Below are positions 1 through 5,782 of a stretch of 5,796 bases of DNA, in pieces. The position numbers were made by a program, and so were the translations under genes. The stretch spans positions 1 through 5,796 of the forward strand of contig JAQIDF010000388.1 in assembly GCA_027858145.1 (NCBI GenBank). Reading direction: 5' to 3'. Below the pieces are notes generated by a model. The model was not told where the DNA came from and did no database searches. It saw only the letters and a program-made list of their open reading frames with translations. How positions within the stretch are numbered: the stretch's first letter is position 1; each line of letters opens with the position of its first letter. The stretch comes from Prolixibacteraceae bacterium (GTDB taxonomy: Bacteria; Bacteroidota; Bacteroidia; Bacteroidales; Prolixibacteraceae).

Positions 1-11
1 CTGCGTTACGC

Positions 12-64
12 CCTTTCTGAAAACAGTCATCCCGAGAATCGGGACTCCTTGATTTTCAGAAAGG
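12..64. repeat. Nested inverted repeat (REP/MITE-like hairpin)
   Basis: The arms CCTTTCTGAAAA (12-23) and TTTTCAGAAAGG (53-64) are perfect 12-base reverse complements. Inside them lies a second perfect hairpin, TCCCGA-GAA-TCGGGA (30-44), with a GAA triloop, and AG/CT (25-26 with 45-46) can extend it past a three-base bulge. The whole could fold as one long cruciform or RNA stem. There is no T-run on either side, so it is not a classical intrinsic terminator. It lies about 200 bases downstream of icd and could still end or stabilise that transcript. The nested architecture is what dispersed palindromic elements look like, but membership of a family cannot be shown from one copy. Confidence 0.75.
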
Positions 65-70
65 CCAAGC

Positions 71-104
71 CTTGAAATTGAACTTTTCGATTCAAGCACT
101 TGAA
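71..104. repeat. Cluster of CTTGAA/TTCAAG inverted repeats
   Basis: CTTGAA (71-76), TTCAAG (91-96) and CTTGAA (99-104) alternate in orientation. The last two form a near-continuous palindrome with a two-base centre (91-104), followed by a run of seven A on the plus strand. The arms are short and the tight centre is unlikely to make a stable RNA hairpin, so a function is not implied. It sits between the nested hairpin at 12-64 and the first ACT-unit array. Confidence 0.4.
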
Positions 105-127
105 AAAAAGGTAGTTTTCTTGCTGAC

Positions 128-171
128 ACTATGTACTTAGGCACTCTGCACTTATGCACTTTTTACTATGT
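128..171. repeat. Degenerate ACT-initiated 7/8-mer array A
   Basis: Six consecutive units of 7, 8, 7, 8, 7 and 7 bases each begin with ACT. The first and last are identical (ACTATGT); those between are variants such as ACTTAGGC, ACTCTGC and ACTTATGC. The regular ACT phase without gaps supports a short tandem repeat that has diverged. No protein, RNA or terminator is evident in it. It lies downstream of icd and on transcription of that operon would be in the 3' untranslated region. Confidence 0.6.
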
Positions 172-231
172 TCCATATTGAAATTTCTGTGCCAAGTTCA
201 AACCTCCTGACTTAATGGTCAAAAACCAAGA

Positions 232-276
232 ACTCAATCACTAATGACCAATGACTGATTGACTAATTACTGATTG
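232..276. repeat. Degenerate ACT-initiated 7/8-mer array B, overlapping the 3' end of icd
   Basis: Six contiguous units of 8, 7, 7, 8, 7 and 8 bases begin with ACT or ACC: ACTCAATC, ACTAATG, ACCAATG, ACTGATTG, ACTAATT, ACTGATTG. ACTGATTG occurs twice. The array continues past the icd stop codon (263-265) into the gene, so the last three residues of the enzyme (ISN) and its stop lie inside the repeat. The unit differs in sequence from array A but shares the ACT start and the 7/8-base period. Between the arrays (172-231) there is only unstructured A/T-rich sequence. Confidence 0.65.
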
Positions 277-1492
277 CCTTTTGCAGGTTTTCATCAATAG
301 CTTCAAGAAACTTCTCCGTACTAAGGTAATGTTCCTCTTTCATATCACGTCCGTGAATAATAAGGGCAAGGTCTTTGGTCATTTTACCACTTTCTACGGT
401 TTCGATACATACCTTTTCAAGCTTTTCAGCGAAGTCGGTAAGATTCTGATTGTCATCTAATTTACCCCTGAAAGCTAAACCTCTTGTCCATGCAAAAATA
501 GAAGCGATGGGGTTTGTTGAGGTAGGTTTGCCTTGCTGGTGCATTCTGAAGTGGCGGGTTACAGTACCGTGGGCAGCTTCGGCTTCCATGGTTTTGCCAT
601 CGGGCGTAACCAGTGTTGAGGTCATCAGCCCAAGTGAACCAAAACCTTGCGCAATGGTATCACTTTGCACGTCGCCATCGTAATTTTTGCAGGCCCATAC
701 AAAACCGCCGTCCCATTTCATGGCAGCAGCTACCATATCATCGATAAGCCTGTGTTCGTAAGTGATACCGGCAGCATCAAATTTATCCTTGTATTCTTTC
801 TCAAAAACTTCCTGGAAAATATCTTTGAAGCGTCCATCATATTTTTTCAGGATGGTATTTTTTGTACTCATGTAAAGCGGCCATCCTTTATCGAGTGCCT
901 GGTTCATACAAGCATGGGCAAAGCCACGTATCGATTCATCGGTATTGTACATAGCCATAGCTACACCGTCGCCTTCAAAATCGTAAACATCGTAGTTTTG
1001 TGGTTCGCTGCCATCTTCGGGGGTAAATGTTATGGTGAGTTTACCTTTCCCTTTGGTTACAAAATCAGTGGCTTTATACTGGTCGCCAAAAGCATGACGG
1101 CCAATGCATATTGGCTTTGTCCAGCCGGGCACCAATCTTGGAATATTGTTTATCATAATGGGTTCGCGAAAAACAGTTCCGCCCAGTATATTACGAATTG
1201 TTCCGTTGGGTGAGCGCCACATGTTTTTGAGGTCAAATTCTTTAACCCTTACCTCATCGGGAGTAATGGTAGCACATTTTATACCCACTCCGTATTCTTT
1301 TATGGCATTGGCTGCATCAACGGTAATCTGGTCATCTGTCTCGTCGCGTTTTTCAACGCCCAAATCATAATATTTAATGTCAATGTCGAGATAAGGAAGT
1401 ATTAGTTTGTCTTTAATGAACTTCCAAATTACTCTTGTCATTTCGTCTCCATCCAGTTCAACTACTGGATTTATTACTTTTATTTTTTCCAT
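263..1492 (-). CDS. icd: NADP-dependent isocitrate dehydrogenase, eukaryotic-like type
   Basis: This cytosolic enzyme oxidatively decarboxylates isocitrate to 2-oxoglutarate, making NADPH; it is the step after aconitase. The 409 residues match the animal IDH1/IDH2-type dimeric enzymes (about 414 residues) along their length, with numbering shifted by about one in the C-terminal half. Visible active-site elements are the substrate loop SPNGTIRN (94-101) with S94 and R100, R109 in GGTVFRE, R132 in IGRHAFGDQY, Y139, K211 in STKNTILKK, metal-binding D251, D274 and D278 in YDGDVQSD, and the NADP-binding stretch HGTVTRH (308-314). All look intact, so an active enzyme is expected. The ATG lies 9 bases after the acn stop with only A/T-rich sequence before it, as is usual in Bacteroidota, and the stop is TAG. 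It is almost certainly cotranscribed with acn. The last three residues are encoded by a short-repeat array. Confidence 0.97.
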   Translation of the reverse strand: MEKIKVINPVVELDGDEMTRVIWKFIKDKLILPYLDIDIKYYDLGVEKRDETDDQITVDAANAIKEYGVGIKCATITPDEVRVKEFDLKNMWRSPNGTIRNILGGTVFREPIMINNIPRLVPGWTKPICIGRHAFGDQYKATDFVTKGKGKLTITFTPEDGSEPQNYDVYDFEGDGVAMAMYNTDESIRGFAHACMNQALDKGWPLYMSTKNTILKKYDGRFKDIFQEVFEKEYKDKFDAAGITYEHRLIDDMVAAAMKWDGGFVWACKNYDGDVQSDTIAQGFGSLGLMTSTLVTPDGKTMEAEAAHGTVTRHFRMHQQGKPTSTNPIASIFAWTRGLAFRGKLDDNQNLTDFAEKLEKVCIETVESGKMTKDLALIIHGRDMKEEHYLSTEKFLEAIDENLQKAISN

Positions 1493-1501
1493 ATTTAATA
1501 A

Positions 1502-3766
1502 TTATGCATTAGTTTTTTTAATCAGATTAAGGGCTGAGCCGGCTTTAAACCATTCTATTTGCTGGCTATTGTAAGTGTGGTTTGTTCGTATAACATCTTT
1601 CGTTTTATTGTTATGCAGCACTTCAATATCAATGGATTTGCCCGGTGTAAACTGGTCGAGGTTTAAAAAGTTGAAGATGTCATCTTCCTGTATTTTGTCG
1701 TAATCAGCTTCATTATCGAAAGTAATTGCGAGCATTCCCTGTTTTTTGAGGTTTGTTTCGTGGATACGGGCAAAGGATTTTACCAGCACCGCACATACGC
1801 CAAGGAAACGTGGTTCCATAGCTGCATGTTCGCGTGATGAGCCTTCGCCATAATTGTGGTCGCCAACAACTATGGTTGGAATGCCTTTAGCTTTATATTC
1901 TCTTTGGGTGGCCGGAACTTCACCATATTCACCGGTAAGTTGGCTTTTAACCTTGTTGGTTTCATCGTTAAAGTCATTAACCGCACCAATAAGGCAGTTA
2001 TTCGATATGTTATCAAGGTGTCCGCGGAAACGTAACCATGGGCCGGCCATCGAGATATGGTCGGTTGTGCATTTGCCTTTTGCTTTGATGAGCAATTTGA
2101 CTTCAGTAATATTTGTACCATCCCAGGGCTCAAAAGGTTTTAACAGTTGAAGCCGTTTAGAGTCGGGTTTTACATTAATTTCAACTTTTGAACCATCTTT
2201 TGCCGGAGGAACATAACCGGGGTCATCAACATCGAAACCTTTAGGCGGAAGTTCTGTTCCGGTAGGCGGGTCTAATTTTACCACCTCTCCATTTTCGTTG
2301 GTTAGTGTATCGGTAATTGGGTTGAAGCCTAGTTCACCGGCTATGGCAAGGGCGGTAACCATTTCGGGCGATGCCACGAATGCATGGGTGTTTGGATTAC
2401 CGTCGGCCCGTTTTGCAAAATTGCGGTTAAACGAGTGTACAATGGTGTTTTTTTCGCCTTTTTCAGCACCTTCGCGGTTCCATTGTCCAATACACGGGCC
2501 ACAGGCATTAGCAAACACACTGCCGCCAATTTCTTCAAATGTTTCAATAAAACCATCGCGCTCTATTGTATAGCGTACTTGTTCAGAGCCCGGTGTTATT
2601 GTGTATTTTGATTTTGTTTTCAGCTTTTTTTCAGCCGCTTGTTTGGCAATCGAAGCTGCACGGGAAATATCCTCGTACGATGAATTTGTACATGAGCCTA
2701 TCAGCCCCACTTCAATTTTGGTTGGCCAGCCGTTTTTTTCGGCTTCTTCGCGTACTTTACTGATAGGGGTTGCCAGGTCGGGAGTGAATGGTCCGTTGAT
2801 GTGTGGCTCAAGTTCCGACAAGTTAATTTCAATAACCTGATCGAAATATTTTTCAGGATTTTCGTATACTTCCTTATCCCCTGTGAGGTAATCACTGATT
2901 TCGTCGGCTGCATCCATCACTTTTTCGCGACCGGTTGCTTTCAGATAGCGGCGCATGGAATCATCGTAACCGAATGTTGAAGTGGTTGCACCAATTTCAG
3001 CTCCCATATTACAAATGGTACCCTTTCCGGTACCTGAAAGCGATTGCGCACCTTCTCCAAAATACTCAACTACAGCTCCTGTTCCGCCTTTAACGGTTAA
3101 AATACCGGCAACCTTAAGAATAATGTCTTTTGGGGCTGTCCAGCCGCTTAGTTTACCGCTTAGTTTAATCCCAATAAGTTTGGGCATTTTAAGTTCCCAT
3201 GGCATGCCGGCCATAACATCAACAGCGTCGGCACCACCAACTCCTATGGCAATCATGCCTAAACCGCCAGCGTTAGGGGTATGCGAATCGGTGCCAATCA
3301 TCATGCCACCAGGAAATGCGTAATTTTCGAGCACTACCTGATGGATAATGCCAGCCCCGGGTTTCCAGAAACCAAGCCCGTACTTATTCGATACAGACTC
3401 CAGAAAATTGAATACTTCATTGTTCTTGTTAAATGCTTCCTGTAAATCTTTACCAGCACCAATTCGTGCCTGGATAAGGTGGTCGGCATGTACCGTTGAG
3501 GGCACCGCTACTTTGTCCTTACCAGCCTGCATGAACTGCAGAAGCGCCATTTGTGCTGTTGCATCCTGCATGGCTACACGGTCGGGTGCAAAATCGACAT
3601 AATCTTTACCCCGCTCATAATTTTGAAATTTGTTGGAGGGATGCAAGTGTGCATATAATACTTTTTCGGTCAGGGTCAGCGGTCGTCCCAGTTCTTTTCT
3701 GGCGGTGTCGACCTTTTGCTTGAATCCTGCATACACATTTTGAATAAGGTTGAAATCAAAAATCAT
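1502..3766 (-). CDS. acn: Aconitate hydratase (mitochondrial-type aconitase)
   Basis: This [4Fe-4S] enzyme isomerises citrate to isocitrate through cis-aconitate. I place the start at the ATG giving MIFDFNLIQNVYAGF, for 754 residues; this is the length of mature mitochondrial aconitase and shorter than E. coli AcnA/IRP1 (about 890). An upstream in-frame TTG at 3803-3805 would add 13 residues but lies inside a palindrome and is unlikely. In this numbering the cluster ligands are C359 (SCTNSS) and C422/C425 (ACGPCIG), with the 63-residue spacing of the mammalian enzyme. DSH is at 160-162, R448 and R453 are in SFNRNFAKR, and the catalytic serine loop GEGSSREH spans 640-647 with S643. The swivel domain fills the C-terminal fifth. 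It is first gene of an operon with icd. From memory, Bacteroides fragilis has a published mitochondrial-like aconitase (named acnA there) with the same role in feeding 2-oxoglutarate synthesis. Mitochondrial ancestry is a family-level inference. Confidence 0.96.
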   Translation of the reverse strand: MIFDFNLIQNVYAGFKQKVDTARKELGRPLTLTEKVLYAHLHPSNKFQNYERGKDYVDFAPDRVAMQDATAQMALLQFMQAGKDKVAVPSTVHADHLIQARIGAGKDLQEAFNKNNEVFNFLESVSNKYGLGFWKPGAGIIHQVVLENYAFPGGMMIGTDSHTPNAGGLGMIAIGVGGADAVDVMAGMPWELKMPKLIGIKLSGKLSGWTAPKDIILKVAGILTVKGGTGAVVEYFGEGAQSLSGTGKGTICNMGAEIGATTSTFGYDDSMRRYLKATGREKVMDAADEISDYLTGDKEVYENPEKYFDQVIEINLSELEPHINGPFTPDLATPISKVREEAEKNGWPTKIEVGLIGSCTNSSYEDISRAASIAKQAAEKKLKTKSKYTITPGSEQVRYTIERDGFIETFEEIGGSVFANACGPCIGQWNREGAEKGEKNTIVHSFNRNFAKRADGNPNTHAFVASPEMVTALAIAGELGFNPITDTLTNENGEVVKLDPPTGTELPPKGFDVDDPGYVPPAKDGSKVEINVKPDSKRLQLLKPFEPWDGTNITEVKLLIKAKGKCTTDHISMAGPWLRFRGHLDNISNNCLIGAVNDFNDETNKVKSQLTGEYGEVPATQREYKAKGIPTIVVGDHNYGEGSSREHAAMEPRFLGVCAVLVKSFARIHETNLKKQGMLAITFDNEADYDKIQEDDIFNFLNLDQFTPGKSIDIEVLHNNKTKDVIRTNHTYNSQQIEWFKAGSALNLIKKTNA

Positions 3767-3955
3767 AAATATATTTTTTTGGATTATTTCAAAAAAAACT
3801 GACAATTGTCAGAGACACTAAAAAAAACAAAATGATTCAATAAAAGTTTGTTTTTTGGCTTGTTAATTATACAAAAAGTTCATCTTTTCCAGTGTATGTT
3901 TAGTCACATATCTAAATTTTATTTACATTGTATTCGTTTTCTAAATTCCAGAAAA
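3767..3955. promoter_or_regulatory. Divergent intergenic region between acn and the exported protein gene
   Basis: The 189 bases between the two ATG codons must hold the promoters of both the minus-strand acn-icd operon and the plus-strand gene, unless the operon is read from elsewhere. It is very A/T-rich, with several A/T tracts and one perfect palindrome. I looked for the Bacteroidota promoter pattern (TTTG near -33, TAnnTTTG near -7). The nearest -7 match on the plus strand is TATGTTTA (3895-3902), but no TTTG lies 19-21 bases before it, and no convincing pair was found on the minus strand. Exact promoters are therefore not assigned. Confidence 0.5.
3799..3812. promoter_or_regulatory. Perfect 14-bp palindrome, candidate operator upstream of acn
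   Basis: CTGACAATTGTCAG is identical on both strands, begins 33 bases before the acn ATG and is flanked by long A/T tracts. The right half also joins an overlapping inverted pair TGTC-AGA-GACA (3807-3817). With no loop it would not form a good RNA hairpin, so binding by a dimeric regulator is the natural reading. Its place in a divergent promoter region next to a central-metabolism operon fits. It does not match the Rex or Fur consensus sequences I know, and no regulator is assigned. A 14-base palindrome could arise by chance in A/T-rich DNA, though its position makes that less attractive. Confidence 0.4.
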
Positions 3956-5470
3956 ATGAAGAAATATTTAGTTATCACATTGTTAGTTATCTTAAGCTTG
4001 TCAGTGTTTGGCCAGGTTAGAAATGGATGGCGGTCGGTATTTGATAAAGAAGGACGACTGACAAGGATGCATTTTTATGACAACGGTATTAGTATTATTG
4101 ATTCCAGCTTTTATTTCCAATATTATACTGAAAATGTACTGAAGGCACTAATAAATGGTGAAATCAAGTCTAATACAGGGCAACTGGATGGCAGTATCGC
4201 ATTATTTGACCGTTCGGGTATGCTTACAAGCTATAGCATCAAGAAAAAGGGATATAATGTATTTGATGTGGAGTGTGACTACGAAGAGAACTGTATGGCT
4301 TTACTTAGCGAGGGATTTGAAAGTAAATCGGAGTATTGGATAGGTGATGACATAAGGTTTTATCAGGATAATTTAATTTTGAGAAATAGTGAAGAATATG
4401 CATCGGCATCATATAATTCTCCGTACAGTTTCGATTTGCGACGCCCTTTTGCCTTGAAAGTGGTTTTGCCGGTTAAAGATAATGTTGATGAATTAGGTAT
4501 TGCTCTTGGGTGGAACGATGTAGATAATTGTTATTTATTTGAATTTGTTGATGGACAATACTATAATGTTAATCACAGGCAAAGTGGAACAAATAATTTA
4601 TTGACCGATGCGAAATCGGACATTGATGATCCTAGTGCTCAGTTTAATTTGGTTGTTATCCGTAATGATGGTAAAAACCTGGTATTAGAAGTTAATTCAA
4701 CAATTGAAGAAGTACTTCCGATACCTGATTTTGCTTCGAACACAATCGCATTATTGACGGAGTCAAAAGGAGATGCTTTTTTTTCAGAGATGCGCTATCG
4801 TTTCGACATGTGCAGTAATAATGAATTTTTTAATACATTATGGGTTGGAAAGGGTACCGGTTTTTTTATTGGGAATAATAAAGTGCTTACAACTTATGAT
4901 GCTGTTTATGAAGCAAAACGTTTGCGAATAACCGGAAAAATAGGGGGCGAAACTTTTAGCTTACCTGCCAGGCTGGGTTTTTATGATGAAAAAAATAACA
5001 TTGCGGTACTTCGCGTTGATTCAATTCCATTTTTACCTTTTGAGAGATTACCATTTGGTTACAGCAATACTGCACCCGTTTCCGAGTCGGAAGTTTATGC
5101 TGTAGGGTTTCCTAATGCTGTTAGTGGAATTTACATTACCCCGGAAGTGTATGAGGGAACTGTTTTGCCAAGTATGTCGCACAGTGCCGGGTCTCGTTTG
5201 ATTGAGATGCATTATCGATATGGGATGAGCGGTTCGCCGGTTTTTGACAATGATGCTAATTTAGTTGGTATTTATTCGCGAAGAGGTATTGACCTGAAAT
5301 ATACCGAGATTGTAGATTTTCAGGATAACGACCGTACCATAAAGGCAGAGATGGGCAGGTTTGAACGGAAAATAGATTCTCCTTATAAAAATGCATCACG
5401 AGAAAAACAACTTAGTAAGTTGTCTGATATCCTGGTAATTGTAGAATCGAGTGTTTTTGAAAACGAATAA
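3956..5470 (+). CDS. Exported protein: YwqK/MORN-like, jelly-roll-like and trypsin-like (probably inactive) domains
   Basis: I do not recognise this as a named gene. I start it at the ATG at 3956 (504 residues) because this gives a clean signal peptide, MKK plus a hydrophobic run to about residue 19, with likely cleavage before Q20; an earlier TTG at 3848 would bury it. Residues 21-110 resemble YwqK/MORN-type repeats (GWRSVFDKEGRLTRMHFYDNG; GSIALFDRSGMLTSYSIKKKG). Residues about 120-283 look like a concanavalin/LamG-type jelly roll. Residues 295-445 align with the trypsin/HtrA fold: GTGFFIGNNKVLT, then DEKNNIAVLRVD, YAVGFP and GMSGSPVFDNDANLVGIYSRRG. The serine (S425) is kept, but the catalytic His position is D315 (LTTYDAV for the usual LTNxHVV) and the Asp position is N348. 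Proteolysis is therefore doubtful and a binding or scaffold role is more likely. No PDZ, lipobox, C-terminal transmembrane segment or type IX sorting domain is visible. It is transcribed away from acn and appears monocistronic. Domain calls for the first two parts are tentative. Confidence 0.88.
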   Translation: MKKYLVITLLVILSLSVFGQVRNGWRSVFDKEGRLTRMHFYDNGISIIDSSFYFQYYTENVLKALINGEIKSNTGQLDGSIALFDRSGMLTSYSIKKKGYNVFDVECDYEENCMALLSEGFESKSEYWIGDDIRFYQDNLILRNSEEYASASYNSPYSFDLRRPFALKVVLPVKDNVDELGIALGWNDVDNCYLFEFVDGQYYNVNHRQSGTNNLLTDAKSDIDDPSAQFNLVVIRNDGKNLVLEVNSTIEEVLPIPDFASNTIALLTESKGDAFFSEMRYRFDMCSNNEFFNTLWVGKGTGFFIGNNKVLTTYDAVYEAKRLRITGKIGGETFSLPARLGFYDEKNNIAVLRVDSIPFLPFERLPFGYSNTAPVSESEVYAVGFPNAVSGIYITPEVYEGTVLPSMSHSAGSRLIEMHYRYGMSGSPVFDNDANLVGIYSRRGIDLKYTEIVDFQDNDRTIKAEMGRFERKIDSPYKNASREKQLSKLSDILVIVESSVFENE

Positions 5471-5525
5471 GGCGACATGTAGATAATTCTATGTGATGAT
5501 AAGGTGGAAAGAAAATAATTACTGG

Positions 5526-5610
5526 CTATCCCTTTCGGTCAAGTAAAAGGTTGTTACAGCTCCACAACCGTTTAAAGAAATTATTAAATCAACTTGACCG
5601 AAAGGAATAG
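5526..5610. repeat. 85-bp inverted-repeat element with an inner hairpin
   Basis: The left arm CTATCCCTTTCGGTCAAGT (5526-5544) and right arm ACTTGACCGAAAGGAATAG (5592-5610) are 19-base reverse complements with a single mismatch (C5530 against A5606). Between them is a second stem, GGTTGT (5549-5554) with ACAACC (5564-5569), extendable by AAA/TTT past one A-G mismatch. It could act as a bidirectional transcript end for the exported protein gene, but no T-run follows on either strand. The arms are far longer than a typical terminator needs, which favours a MITE/REP-like element. No target-site duplication is obvious. Its core arm ends (CCTTTC/GAAAGG) are the same as those of the nested repeat at 12-64. 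Confidence 0.75.
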
Positions 5611-5651
5611 GCAATAAATAGGATTAAAAACTATTGAAATGGGCATGATTC

Positions 5652-5675
5652 GGTTGAACCACAAATGCGCATTTG
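5652..5675. repeat. Two adjacent palindromes
   Basis: GGTT-G-AACC (5652-5660) is followed one base later by the perfect 14-base palindrome CAAATGCGCATTTG (5662-5675). They have no loop or only one base, so they are more likely DNA-level features (protein sites or repeat relics) than RNA hairpins. They lie within the palindrome-rich block after the exported protein gene and no function can be named. Confidence 0.5.
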
Positions 5676-5723
5676 AGACGAATGAAATTATATGTTCTGT
5701 TTCTGAATGCCGAAATACTTAGC

Positions 5724-5743
5724 TATGCCACGAAGTGGCTATA
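5724..5743. repeat. Small hairpin with a GAA triloop
   Basis: GCCAC (5727-5731), GAA, GTGGC (5735-5739) is a perfect hairpin, extended by TAT/ATA past a bulged T5740. A C-GAA-G triloop is known to make unusually stable DNA mini-hairpins. The inner hairpin at 30-44 also has a GAA loop. Single-stranded hairpins like this are what REP-associated Y1 transposases recognise, but no such transposase is in the window. Confidence 0.5.
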
Positions 5744-5750
5744 TTTGAAT

Positions 5751-5782
5751 AACCCCCGGTGGAGCTAGCGGAACCGGGGGTT
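5751..5782. repeat. G/C-rich 10-bp hairpin at the right edge
   Basis: AACCCCCGGT (5751-5760) and ACCGGGGGTT (5773-5782) are perfect reverse complements around a 12-base loop that itself contains the palindrome GCTAGC (5764-5769). The stem is strong, but no T-run follows on either strand, so it is not a standard intrinsic terminator. With the GAA hairpin eight bases before it, it forms a paired-hairpin arrangement reminiscent of REP/BIME units. The element may continue past the window. Confidence 0.65.

Noticed and set aside
12..64. Rho-independent terminator of the acn-icd operon
   Set aside because: The stem is strong, but no T-run follows it on the minus strand and it lies about 200 bases from the icd stop; it is recorded as a repeat instead.
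214..249. TGGTCA/TGACCA stem just after icd as a terminator
   Set aside because: It has only six pairs around a loop of more than 20 bases, produced in part by the short-repeat array; too weak to call.
128..276. Possible CRISPR array
   Set aside because: The units are 7-8 bases, contiguous and degenerate, with no spacers and no cas genes.
450..3602. Several plus-strand open frames of 65-188 codons opposite acn and icd (for example 647-1213 and 2982-3323), and short minus-strand frames inside acn
   Set aside because: They lie wholly inside two strongly conserved genes in other frames, and their translations show no recognisable domain or coherent composition.
3848..3955. 36-codon N-terminal extension of the exported protein from a TTG start
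   Set aside because: It would place a mixed Cys/His/Phe-rich stretch before a clear signal peptide that starts with MKK at 3956.
4155..4343. Plus-strand 62-codon open frame inside the exported protein gene
   Set aside because: It is an out-of-frame overlap within a longer coherent coding sequence, with no domain signal.
5639..5722. 27-codon plus-strand open frame beginning MGMIRLNHK
   Set aside because: It is short, runs through the palindromes, and has no ribosome binding or homology evidence; a real peptide cannot be supported.
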